Origin: an uncultured Pseudomonadota bacterium
GTDB lineage: Bacteria > Myxococcota_A > UBA796 > GCA-2862545
DNA: 64,000 nt
Direction: 5' to 3'
NCBI GenBank assembly: GCA_903861005.1
Contig: CAIOSP010000198.1
Span: forward strand, 1-64,000
Under the pieces are notes generated by a model, which worked only from the letters and a program-made list of their open reading frames with translations, ran no database searches and had not been told where the DNA came from. Numbering within the stretch: position 1 is the stretch's first letter; every line of letters begins with the position of its first letter. Positions 41,988 through 52,500 of the stretch are shown here, one piece after another. The position numbers were made by a program, and so were the translations under genes.

Positions 41988-44030
41988 CTACGGCGCGGTG
42001 AGGCGAGCCTGGACCGTGTCACGCAGGCCCGGGTCGGTGGCGAGCACGATCAGCCTGCCTGCGACGGCCTCGGAGGTGGTGGTCGTGACGTGCAGGGTCC
42101 GACCGGTCACGGTCGCCTCGATGTCGTTCAGGGTGCCGTTGAGCACCTCAAACGCGTCGGCGAGGCCGAGATCGTCGGTCAGGTCGATCGACACGTCGAT
42201 CGTCTGGTCGGCCAGCGCGTAGGGGATGTTGCGCTGCAGCGCGCAGTCGATGTCGGTGGGGCCTTGGGTCGTGTCGAGGCCGATGACGACCAGGACGAGC
42301 CCGCCTGGCACGCGCAGGGCCTCGACGATCGCGTGGGCGTCGGTGTGGGCGGCCCCGGTGGGCGCGCCGACCCGGAGCAGGTCGCGGACGCCGCGCAGAT
42401 CATGGTTGAGGCTGCCGAAGGCCGCCCAGGTGTCTTCCCAGTCGGGCTTGAACTGCAGCGCCGTCTGGAAGAACATCACCCCGCGCCCACCGGCCGCCAC
42501 AACGGACAACTCCTGCACGCGCGCCTCGGACGGAGAGGGCTCGCTCAACCAGCCGCCGAGCCCCTGCGTGTAGAGCCAGGTGGGCAGCGGCTCCTGGTTC
42601 CGCACGGTGGCGTGCAGGTAGTCGTAGGCGCCACGAAGCGGCGGCGCGGCGCCAAAGTCGGTGATGTGCGGCGCGCAGGCGGACGTGTAGAAGTCCATGC
42701 CCTGCAGGTCGGCAGACCCCGCAAACATGCCGGTGAAACGGTGACGCGACGCGCCGATGTAGGTGACGATCGGGCGCTCGCGGACGGCCCAGTACGTCGA
42801 CTCCTCGGCCATGCGTCGCATCTTCTGGGTGTCGCGCAGCTCGTCGAGGGACTGGTTGTCGACCTCGTCGCCGAGCATGCGCGCCGGGGTGCGGTCCCAG
42901 GCGGCCTCGGGCATGGCCCAGCCGCCGTCGTCGGCGAAGGCGAAGATGTTCGCGGTTCGGAACTCGGCGTCGACGAGGCTTTCGGCGTCGCGCTGGGCGC
43001 ACTGCGGAGCGTCCGCCGGGCGTCGTTGCCGCAGGAAGTACGTGTCGAAGCCCGCGTCCTGGTGCAGCTTGAAGTTGGCGTCGTTCACGCCGGGGAACGG
43101 ACAGTCGCTGTCGTTGGGCCAGCTCTCGATCGGCCACAGGGGCATCGTCACGCGCCCGCCCGCGACGGCCTCGGTGGCGTCGTCGAAGGTGACGGCGACG
43201 GTCCACGCGTCACCCACGGACGTGGGCGCGCACAGCGGCACCTCGATCATCGCGGACGCGCCGGGCGCGAGCGTCGGCGTCGCGAGGCAGGCGGCGTCGG
43301 TCTGATCGCGTCCGTCGACGATCACCTGGGCGATGGTGTGCGGGACCGCGTCGTCGTTGTGCAGGTGGACGTACACCCGGTCCAGCGCGTCCCCATGCGC
43401 CACCGAGGTGAGCCGAACCGGCGTGGTCGCGTAGGGCGCGGTGGCGTCGAACGCGTCGCCCTGGTCGGTCGGCAGGCGAACCCGGATCGACGTGTCGGTG
43501 TCGAAGTGCGCGGCGCGGACATGCATCGACACCCACACCGGCTCGCCTGCGACGAGCTCGTTCGGCCAGACGCGGATCCAGTCGATCTCGCTCGCGTCAA
43601 GCAGCTCTGTCGCGGAGGTGCCGTTGATCTCGACCTCGAACGCGGTCGCGTGCGCGCCGCCTGCGGTCGCGGCGGGGAGCAGCGTGCCGGTCACGGCGGA
43701 GGTTGCGACGAACATGAGCCGGCCGCCCGAAGTGGGGTCGGGGATGGAGGCCTCGGGGTAGGCGGGCGCCTCGTCGGTGCCGAACACCTTGGAGGGGTCT
43801 TCGCTCATCGCGCCCGGCCCGTACGGGTAGAACCAGTCCTTGCGCCAGCTGGCGTGGGCGGACGATGGCGCGGCCGAGGCGCACGCGTCACCGGTGGTGC
43901 AGGTGACCAGCGGGTCGGCGGTGGTGGCGACGTCGGTGTCGTCGGGCGTGGGCGCCGTGTGGCAGGCGAGCGCAGTGAGGCAAACCCAGGGACAAACACG
44001 ATGCGATCGAGCGAACAAGCGGGCTCCCAC
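41988..44030 (-). CDS. Large secreted lipoprotein, glycoside-hydrolase-like shape
   Basis: A 680-residue protein with a lipobox (LTALACH, Cys about residue 23). An Asp/Thr-rich linker follows, then an N-terminal half rich in beta strands (residues ~60-310). Next is a region suggestive of a TIM barrel: FDTYFLRQRR, ANIFAFADDGGW, ARMLGDEVDNQS, PIVTYIGASRH, QGMDFYTSAC and GGRGVMFFQTAL occur at intervals expected of successive beta/alpha units. A terminal beta domain follows (~590-680). This is the layout of some extracellular glycoside hydrolases, but no family signature is certain. It starts at GTG 44030, without a good ribosome binding site. Confidence 0.55.
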   Translation of the reverse strand: MGARLFARSHRVCPWVCLTALACHTAPTPDDTDVATTADPLVTCTTGDACASAAPSSAHASWRKDWFYPYGPGAMSEDPSKVFGTDEAPAYPEASIPDPTSGGRLMFVATSAVTGTLLPAATAGGAHATAFEVEINGTSATELLDASEIDWIRVWPNELVAGEPVWVSMHVRAAHFDTDTSIRVRLPTDQGDAFDATAPYATTPVRLTSVAHGDALDRVYVHLHNDDAVPHTIAQVIVDGRDQTDAACLATPTLAPGASAMIEVPLCAPTSVGDAWTVAVTFDDATEAVAGGRVTMPLWPIESWPNDSDCPFPGVNDANFKLHQDAGFDTYFLRQRRPADAPQCAQRDAESLVDAEFRTANIFAFADDGGWAMPEAAWDRTPARMLGDEVDNQSLDELRDTQKMRRMAEESTYWAVRERPIVTYIGASRHRFTGMFAGSADLQGMDFYTSACAPHITDFGAAPPLRGAYDYLHATVRNQEPLPTWLYTQGLGGWLSEPSPSEARVQELSVVAAGGRGVMFFQTALQFKPDWEDTWAAFGSLNHDLRGVRDLLRVGAPTGAAHTDAHAIVEALRVPGGLVLVVIGLDTTQGPTDIDCALQRNIPYALADQTIDVSIDLTDDLGLADAFEVLNGTLNDIEATVTGRTLHVTTTTSEAVAGRLIVLATDPGLRDTVQARLTAP

Positions 44031-44143
44031 AAACGAGGCCGTCGTTAACCAAGATCGGGCGCGTCAGCCTTCGACCTACGCGGATCGAGCGGTACGTCGC
44101 GCCGTCGCCCAGCACCTTTGGGTCCCGCAGCAACGCGAGTCGG

Positions 44144-45598
44144 TCACGTCCCGCAGAAGGTCTGAAACCCCGCCGTGAACTGCTCCGACGCGGGCCCCGT
44201 GTAAGCCTCGTCGCCCTCGCGCATTTCGAACGGGTGCGTCACCGCGTCCATCAGGCGCTCCAGCGGCCCCAGGTCGCCCGCGACCGCCGCCGCCAGCGCC
44301 TCCTCCACGCGGTGGTTGCGCGGGATGACGCGCGGGTTCACCCGATCCATCGCGTCCGCGCGCGCCGTGGGCGCGCCGTCGAGCGCCACGCGCGCCCGCC
44401 ACCGCTCGGTCCACGCGATCAGCGGCCCGGGATCGGGAACGAGCGCCGTCAGTGGTGCCGCGTCGCCGCGCGCCGCCGTCGCCAAGGCACGGAAGAACAT
44501 CGTGTGGTCCGGGTGGTGCGCCGCCAGCAGCGCCTCCAGCTCAGCCAGCAGCGCGTCGTCACCCGCGTCCTCGCTCACCATCCCGAGCTTGCGCCGTAGC
44601 TCGGCGCGCCACGCCTTCGCATACACTGCGCCGTACTGGTTCAGCGCCGCCTGCGCGAGCGGCAGCGCCACGTCCGGATCCGGATCGATCAGCGGCAGCA
44701 GCGCGCTGCCGAGTCGGCTCAGGTTCCAACCCATCACCGCGGGCTGGTTGCCGTACGCATAGCGCCCGCCGTGGTCGATCGAGCTGAACACGGTCGCCGG
44801 ATCGTGCGCGTCCATGAACGCGCAGGGGCCGTAGTCGATGGTCTCGCCGGAGATCGTGACGTTGTCCGTGTTCATCACGCCGTGGACGAAGCCCACGCCC
44901 ATCCAGCGCGCCACCAACGCGGCCTGCGCGTCGCGCACACACTCGAACAGCGACAGCGCGGGGCGGGTCCGATCGGCGTCGGGGTAGTGGCGGTCGAGCG
45001 CGTAGGTGACGAGCAGGGCGGCGCGTGTGTCGTCGCCGTGCACCGCGAAATACTCGAAGGTCCCGACGCGGAGGTGGCTGGCGGCCACGCGCGCGAGCAC
45101 GGCGCCGGGCGGGTAGCCCTCGCGCGCGACGCGGGCGCCGGTGGTGGTGACGGCGAGCGCGCGCGTGGTGGGGATGCCGAGCGCGTGCATGGCCTCGCCC
45201 ATGATCGACTCGCGCAGCATGGGCGCCAGCGCGGCCAGGCCGTCGCCGCCGCGGGAGAAGGGCGTCCGGCCCGATCCCTTGAGCTGCAGGTCGCGGCGGT
45301 GGCCGTCGCGGTCGATCAGCTCGCCCAGCAGCAGCGCGCGGCCGTCACCCAGGCGAGGGGACAGGCCGCCGAACTGATGGCCGGCGTAGGCCTGCGCGAT
45401 CGGGTCGGCGCCTTCCGGCACCTTGGCGCCCGACAACATCTGCGCGGCGACCGGGCGGAGCTGCTCCAGATCCAAGCCGAGCTCGATCGCCAGCGGCTCG
45501 TTGAGCACGACCAACGCGGGCCCAGGCGGCGTGGCGGGCAGGGCGCGCTCAAAGGTGCCCTCAAGGTCACGCGCGTAGGTGTTGTCGAAGCGAAACAC
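44144..45598 (-). CDS. selO: Protein adenylyltransferase SelO
   Basis: A 484-residue member of the SelO/YdiU pseudokinase family. Recognisable stretches include YAGHQFGGLSPRLGDGRA, the QLKGSGRTPFSRGGDG loop, MRESIMGEAMHALGIPTTRAL, and FVHGVMNTDNVTISGETIDYGPCAFMD with the metal-binding Asn/Asp. In this fold ATP is bound in reverse and AMP is transferred to protein Ser/Thr/Tyr, a link to oxidative stress in the family. The chain ends TFCGT, with Cys at the position occupied by selenocysteine in animal SelO, and no in-frame TGA follows that would suggest Sec. The start is GTG at 45598 with GGAG upstream. It is divergent from the dienelactone hydrolase gene. Confidence 0.95.
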   Translation of the reverse strand: MFRFDNTYARDLEGTFERALPATPPGPALVVLNEPLAIELGLDLEQLRPVAAQMLSGAKVPEGADPIAQAYAGHQFGGLSPRLGDGRALLLGELIDRDGHRRDLQLKGSGRTPFSRGGDGLAALAPMLRESIMGEAMHALGIPTTRALAVTTTGARVAREGYPPGAVLARVAASHLRVGTFEYFAVHGDDTRAALLVTYALDRHYPDADRTRPALSLFECVRDAQAALVARWMGVGFVHGVMNTDNVTISGETIDYGPCAFMDAHDPATVFSSIDHGGRYAYGNQPAVMGWNLSRLGSALLPLIDPDPDVALPLAQAALNQYGAVYAKAWRAELRRKLGMVSEDAGDDALLAELEALLAAHHPDHTMFFRALATAARGDAAPLTALVPDPGPLIAWTERWRARVALDGAPTARADAMDRVNPRVIPRNHRVEEALAAAVAGDLGPLERLMDAVTHPFEMREGDEAYTGPASEQFTAGFQTFCGT

Positions 45599-45753
45599 GG
45601 GAGCTCCAGGCCAAGATCACCCCTAGCGGGTTGCGGCGGGGGAGACGCGCGATCGAGACGGAGCGTGAAGGGTGGGTGGCCCCCGGCGGGGCCGACGCGG
45701 CCGCTCGACACGGCCGCCGTCCCGATCATAGGGTCCTCGTCCATGGAGCGCCC

Positions 45754-46458
45754 ATGCCCGGCCGCGACGTCGTCCTGCCTGCCCAGCCTGGGGGAACCGC
45801 CACCCCCGCGTTCGCCGTCACCCCAGACGGCGCCCGCCGCGGCGTCGTCGTCATCCACGAGATCTTTGGCCGTGCGCCCGAGATCGATCGCGTCGTCGAG
45901 CGCTTCGAGCGCATGGGCTACGCCGCCGTCGCCCCCGATCTGTTCGCGGACGGCATGAAGGTCATGTGCATCCGCCGCGCCGTGGTCGATCTGTGGCGTG
46001 GAGCGGGGCCCACGCTCGACAAGGTGATCGCCGCCCGCGACTGGCTCACCGCCGAGACGGGCATCCCGTCCGACCGCATCGGCATCATCGGCTTCTGCTT
46101 TGGCGGCAGCTTCGCGCTCGCGCTCGGCGGCGACTTTGGTGTGGTCTCCACGAACTACGGCGAGATCCCGCGCAACCTGCTGCCGGACGAGATGGCGCCG
46201 ACGATCGGCTGCTTCGGGGGCCTCGACCGCAGCATGGCGTCGGTGCCAGGTCGGCTGGGCAAGCTGCTCCAAGATCGCGGCGTGCCGCACCAGCTCCACG
46301 TTGACCCGGACGCCGGGCACTCCTTCCTCACGGACGGCGACCGCCCGATCCTGGCGGCGATCACGCGCCCTCTCATGCACGTCGAGTACAACGCGGAGCG
46401 GGCCGAGTCCGGCTGGTCGAAGATCGAGGCCTTCTTCGCGGAGCACCTGCCGACATAG
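45754..46458 (+). CDS. Dienelactone hydrolase family protein
   Basis: A 234-residue alpha/beta hydrolase of the DLH family. The nucleophile elbow is G113-F-C115-F-G117 (GFCFGG) with Cys115 in place of Ser. His189 in DAGHSF completes the triad, and Asp158 in GGLDRS is the likely acid. E36 in HEIFG is the conserved glutamate that activates the cysteine. The archetype opens the lactone ring of dienelactone in aromatic degradation; many homologues act on other esters and no aromatic pathway genes are here. ATG at 45754 has GGAG six bases upstream; an earlier in-frame start would add a non-homologous Arg-rich piece. It converges with the PKS gene. Confidence 0.9.
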   Translation: MPGRDVVLPAQPGGTATPAFAVTPDGARRGVVVIHEIFGRAPEIDRVVERFERMGYAAVAPDLFADGMKVMCIRRAVVDLWRGAGPTLDKVIAARDWLTAETGIPSDRIGIIGFCFGGSFALALGGDFGVVSTNYGEIPRNLLPDEMAPTIGCFGGLDRSMASVPGRLGKLLQDRGVPHQLHVDPDAGHSFLTDGDRPILAAITRPLMHVEYNAERAESGWSKIEAFFAEHLPT

Positions 46459-46587
46459 GGCGCGGCCCGATGAGGCCGATCGGCGCCGCGGTCGACTGGC
46501 CGCGTGCGTCACCGGGTACGGCGGGAGACGGGGCATGCGCGTCACGCGGTGCGTTGGCACGACGTGTCGCCGCGCTCCGCCACCGCC

Positions 46588-49500
46588 TTACGGCATGGGG
46601 AATTCGATCCGGATCTCCCCGAGCGTCTTCGCCACCGTGTCGGCCGTCCACGCGAGCTGCGCCTCGCTGTGGGTGGACGACAGGAAGAAGCGCAGGCGGG
46701 CCGCGTCGTCGGGCACCGCCGGGTAGACGATCGGCTGGACGTTGATGCCCGCCGTCTGCAGCCGCTGCGACAGCACGAGCGCGTGCAGCGAGTTTCCGGT
46801 GATCACCGGGACCACGCCGGAGCCGCCCGTCGCCGGGCCATTGTCCAGGCCATGCTTGAGGCATGCCGCGTGGAAGAAGGCCGCGTTGTCCTGCAGCTTC
46901 TTCACGCGCCAAGGCTCCTCGAGCATCAGCTCCAGGCTGGCGAGCGCCGCCACGCCGTTCGCGGGCGTCAGGCCCGCCGAGTACACAAACCCGGGCGACG
47001 TGTACTTGAGGTAGCGCACGAGCGCGGAGGATCCCGCGATCCAGCCGCCGCAGCTCGACATGGACTTCGACAGCGTGCCCATCCACAGGTCCACGTCGCG
47101 GCCGTCGATGCCCCAGTGCTCGCCGATGCCGCAGCCCGTCTTGCCGACGATGCCGAAGCTGTGCGCCTCGTCCACCATCAGCAGGGCGCCGAAGCGCTTC
47201 TTGAGCGCGATGTAGCGGGGCAGCGCGCACAGGTCGCCGTCCATCGAGTACACACCCTCGACGAGGATCAGGCAGCGCCGGTAGTGGCCGCGCAGCGCCT
47301 TGAGCTGGCGCTCCAGATCGTCGGGGTCCTCGTGCGCGAACGCGCGCCGCTGTGCGCCGGACAGCTTGATGCCCTGCAGCGCTGAGTCGTGGATGTACGC
47401 GTCGTGGAGGATCAGATCCTCCTTGCCCATCAGGTGGCCGATCGCGGTGACGTTGGTCGCGTGCCCGGCCGTGAACAGGATCGCGTCGTCCACGCCCTGG
47501 CACTTGGCGATCCGCGCCTCCAGGTCGTGGTGGAAGGGCCGCTCGCCGCTCGCCACCCGCGACGCCGACACGCTGGTGCCGTAGCGGTGGATCGCCTCTT
47601 CGACGCGCGTCAGCACGCGCGGATCGCCGGACAGGCCCAGGTAGTTGTACGAGCTGAAGTTCACCAGCTCGCGGCCGGCCACCGACGTGGTGTCGCGCGC
47701 GGTGCCCTCGTGGACGTGGAAGTAGGGGTTCTGCAACCCCATCATCTTCAGGCCGTCCAGGCGGATGTCCAGGTCCTGGATCTCCTGCCACTTGGTGAAG
47801 TCGGTGTCCTGGGCGCGCGGGACGAACGGCGCGTCGTCGCCGTCGAGCTTCTTCATCTCGGCGTGCACCTCCTCCGCGATCAACAGCGGCGCGCCGGTGG
47901 CGTCACGCAGCACGATCGTCATGGAGAAGCGGTCGCCCTTGGCCTCACCAAAGCGCGCCTCGGCGGTGTAGGTCTGGCCGGGGGTGAGCGTGCCCAGAAC
48001 GGCGACGCGGCCCATGGACACCGGCGTACCCGCGCGACGGAAGCGTACGTACGCGGCGTAGGCGGCCAGCTGCTGCGCGCTGTCGAAGGCGAGCGGGTCG
48101 ATCGCCCAGCGGGTGCGCTCGGTGCCGGGGATCCACTCGGCCGGCGAGCCTGCGACCACCGTGCCGCGCACGAAGTCCGGCCCGACCGCGTCGATCGAGC
48201 GGATGCCCTGCAGCATCGGCCCGTGGAAGGTGAGGCCGCTGTAGAAGGCCTCGAGCGTCAGCTCCGGCGCGTCGCCGCCGACGGTGGGCTCGGGCACGGG
48301 CCGGGATGCGTCGTACGGGAAGAGCTTGGCGGCGTCGTGCAGGCGGCCCTTGGCAGAGCGGAGCTCGGCGCGGTCCCCGTCCACCGTGAGGATGAGCTCA
48401 CGCGGCTGGTCGGCGACCACGCCCGCGTACAGCGTGAGGTCGTGAAGCTCGTAGGGCACAGCGCGATCGGCCGCCCACGCCAGCAGGTCTGCCACGCTCG
48501 CCAGCGGCAGGATCGGCTTGCCGTCGATCGTGTGGTCGCGGAGGTACGGGTGGCCTTCCAGCGACACCAGCACCGGCGCGACCACGCGGCGCAGCCGGTC
48601 CGGCAGGCGACGCCCACGAACCCACGCGCCCGACGGACCCGCCAGGTCGTCGAACAGCGCGTCCATGCCCGCCTGCGGGCCGACAAAGTCGACGCCCTCC
48701 GCGCGCATGGCGGTCTTGATCGTCTCGGGGATGGTGGTCTCCATCCCGCTGCCCACCCACGGGCCGTACTCGCCGACCGCGCCGTGCACGCCGTGCGGCA
48801 GGTGCGTGATCAGCGACGCGAGCAGCGCGTTGGCGGCGGCGTAGTGGGTCTGGTGGCGGTTCCCCAGGCGACCGGCCCACGACCCCAGCCCGACCACCCG
48901 ACGCAGCGTCGAGCCCGCGGCGGCGACCACGTGCGCGAGGCCATCGATCTTCACCTTGCGCGCGAGGGCGCCGAGCTCTGCGGGGACCGCGTCCACGGCG
49001 CCGTCCGCGAGCATGCCCGCGGCGTGCACGATCTGCGTGATACCCGACCGCGACAGCGCCCGGAGCACCGCGTCGCGGTCCATCACGTCGACGCGCACCA
49101 CGCGCACGCGCTCGAACGCGTCGATCGTCGCCTGGTCCTCGCTGGAAGGCACGCCGCGGCCAACCAGGATCACCGTGGCACCCAGCGACGCCGCCCGAAG
49201 GGCCGCGCGCAGGCCGAGCCCGCGCGTGCCGCCGGTCACCAGCACCACGTCCGCCGCGGTGATGCCGACGCCTGCGCCCGGCATGTCGACGCGTTCCAGG
49301 CCGGGCACGTGCCGCGCGCCGCCGGTCCAGCGCACGTCCACGCTGCGGTCAGCGCTGATGAGCTCGTCGATCAGGTGCACCGACACGCGGCCGACGTCGT
49401 CGGTGGTCAGGTGCTTCACGGTGGCGCTCGGCCACTCGCGCGACAGCGCCCGCAGCGCGCCGGCCACGCCCGCGGCCCAGGGATCGTCGTGGCGGGACAG

Positions 49501-52500
49501 CGCCAGCACGTGCGGCTTGGCGCCGCGCTTGGCGTGCGCCGACACGATCGCCAGGAGCTCGCCGGCCTGATCGCGCCAGGCCCGATCCTCGCGCACCACC
49601 GCGTGGAAGGACGCCGGGGGCGTCTGCGGGCCGACCCAGATGATGGCGTGGGCATCGCGCTCGGCCGCCCACGCGGCGTCGGTCGCCTGCGCGTCCAGCC
49701 CCTGCTCGCGCAGCGAGTGGGCGAGCGCCTCTCGCGCCGCGGGATCGTCGGCCACCACCAGCACGGGGCCGGTCGGCACGGGGCGCGTGGGCAGCTCGGG
49801 CAGATTGGCCGGGCGCCAGGTGGGCGCGTAGCGGTGCAGCGCCGCGTCGTCGTCCTCGTCGGGGCCCGCGACGGTGCCCGTCTTCACGAACTCGACCAGA
49901 TCGTTCACGGTGGGCGAGTTGACCAGCAGCTCGCGCGGGATGCCGCCCATGCCCGGGAAGCGCTCCGCGAGCTGGGTCGCCAGATCGCCGACCATCAGCG
50001 AGTCAAAGCCCAGGTCCTCGGTCAGCCGCATGGTCGGCTTGAGCGAGGCGAGCGGGTAGGCGCTCACCTTGGCGACTACGGCCAGCACGCCCTCCAGCTC
50101 CGCGTCCACGGCCTCGGCGGGTGGGGCGGCGGCCTCGACCACGACCGGCTCGTCGGCCACGTGCGCGGCGCGGCGGGTGTGCGTGCGCTCGCCCAGCGAC
50201 ACGCGACGCGTGGGCTTGTCCTGCACCACCCAGTAGGTCTCGCGGGGAAGCACGCTCGGCGGCACGGAGGCCACCTTGGACGCGGCGGTGATCGCGCGCA
50301 CGTCGAGCGGCACGCCCGCGATCCACAGCTGTCCGAGGGTGGCGAGCAGGCCCACGCCGCCGTCCGCGTCGTCGAGCGGCGCCAAGGTGAACACGCCGCG
50401 GGTCCCGGCGGGGACGCTGCCCCGCGCGAAGCTGGCGAGCGGTCCGCCTGCGCCCACCTGCAGGAACAGATCGGCGCCCAGCTCGGCGCACTGCGCGAGC
50501 GCGCCCGTGAAGATCACGGGCGACGTGGCGTGGCGCAGGAACACGCTGCGCGCGTCCTCCACGCCCGCGTAGGGGCGCTCGGCGATGCCGCTGGCGACGG
50601 GCACCTTGGGCGCCGCGAAGGCGATCTCGTCGACCAACGGGCCCACGTTGATGGCGGCCAGGACCGCGCTGTGGAACGCGTGGCTGACGTCCAGGCGCTT
50701 GGCGCGAACACCCGCGGCCTCCGCCTTGGCGACCACCGCGTCGACCGCCTCGGTGCGGCCCGACACCACGAGCTGGCGTGGGTGGTTGACGTTGGCGATC
50801 GTCGCGCCGTCGACCAGCAGACCCTCAACGACTTGGCGCTCCGCCATGACTGCGGCCATCGCGCCGTGATCGCCAGGCAGCGAGGCCATCGCCTTGCCGC
50901 GCCGGGCGACGAAGCGCGCGGCGTCTTCGGCGGTCAGCACCCCGCCCACGGCGGCGGCGGTGAACTCACCCAGGGAGTGGCCGGTGACGACGGCGGGCGT
51001 GACGCCCAAGGAGGCGAGCAGCTCAGTGAGCGCGACGCCGGCGGCGAGCATCACCGGCTGGCAGTGCTCGGTGGCGGTGAGCTCGGCGTCCGCCTGCGCG
51101 GCGTCGACCGGCGTGGCGCGGCGCTCCGGCCAGATCAGGTGCGTGAGCGGCACGGTGGTCTCGCCGAGCAGTCCCTGCTCCAGGCGCGCGAGCGAGGCCG
51201 CGACCACCGGGAAGCGGGTCGCCAGATCGCGGAGCATGCCGACGCGTTGTGCGCCCTGGCCGGGGAACAGGAACGCCACCTTGGGCGCGCCGTCCACGGC
51301 CTCCCCGGAAAACACATTGGCGGGGAGCGCGGTGCCCGCGCCGAGCGCGTCCAGCGCGGCGAGCAGCTCGTCACGGCTGGCGGCGACGATCGCGGCGCGC
51401 GCGGGCTGCGGTCGGCGGCGGGCCCAGGCGCGCGCCACACCGGCGACGGTGATCGACGCGTCGTCGCGCACGGCGGACGCGGTGCGGGCGGCGAGGCTGC
51501 GAAGCGCCAGCGTGGTCGGCGCCGACAGCGTCACGAGCTCGGGCTGGCTCGCGGTCGCCGTGGCGGCGGTCGGCGCGCGCAGGACGGCGTGGCCGTTCGT
51601 GCCGCCAAACCCAAACGAGGACACGCCCGTCCAGCGCTCGGCGTCGTCCCAGGCGCTGGGCACGAGCGGGAACCAGAACGGCGTGCCGGCGACGGGCAGG
51701 TCCTCCTTGGCATGCTCGAACCCGCCGAGCGGCGGCAGGGTAGCGTGGTGGATCGACAGCGCGGCCTTGATCAGGCCCGCGACGCCCGCGGTGGACATCG
51801 TGTGGCCGATGTTGGCCTTGCTCGACCCGATCGCCACACGCTCAGCACCCTGCAGCGACGCGACCAGGCCCTCGAATTCCGTGACGTCGCCCACCGCGGT
51901 GCCGGTGCCGTGCGTCTCGATGTGCGTGGCCTTGGACGGCGAGGTCTTGGCGTCGTTCCACGCGCGCATCACCACGTCCGACTGGCCCTCCAGGTTGGGC
52001 GCCATCGGGCCGTCGCCGCGGCCGTCGTTGTTGATGGCCACGCCCTCGATCACGGCGTAGATCCGGTCGCCGTCGCGCTGGGCGTCCTCCAGGCGCTTCA
52101 CCAGCAGCATGGCCACGCCGTCGCCCTGGATGAAGCCGTCGGCGCGGTGGTCGAACGGACGGCACGCGCCGCTGGTGCTCATCGCGCCGATCCGGCTGAA
52201 CGCGATGTAGTGTTCGGGCGTGAGCTGCAGGTAGGCGCCGCCGACGAGCGCGGAGTCGATCTGGCCGGTGCGAAGCTGCGCGACCGCGTCATGCAGCGCG
52301 ACCAGCGACGAGCTGCACGCCGCGTCGACGGTGTAGGCGGGGCCGCGCAGATCCAGCTCCTGCGCCACGGCGGCGGCCGCCATGTTCCCGAGCACGCCGG
52401 GCGCTGAGAACGGGCGAGGAGGCAGCACACGCTCCACCGCGTCGAGCAGCGAGGCCGCGTCCTCAGGGGCGGTACCCAGCTGGCCCGACGCCATCATCAT

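Noticed and set aside
44144-44160. Selenocysteine codon at the SelO C-terminus
   Set aside because: The codon at the Sec position is TGC (Cys), followed by Gly-Thr and a normal TGA stop with no meaningful continuation.
47389-52407. A 1672-codon open frame on the plus strand, antisense to the PKS-AOS gene
   Set aside because: It has no recognisable domain and is Arg/Gly/His-rich, as expected from the reverse complement of GC-rich coding sequence. The opposite strand shows complete KS, AT, ACP, KR, DH and AOS motifs.
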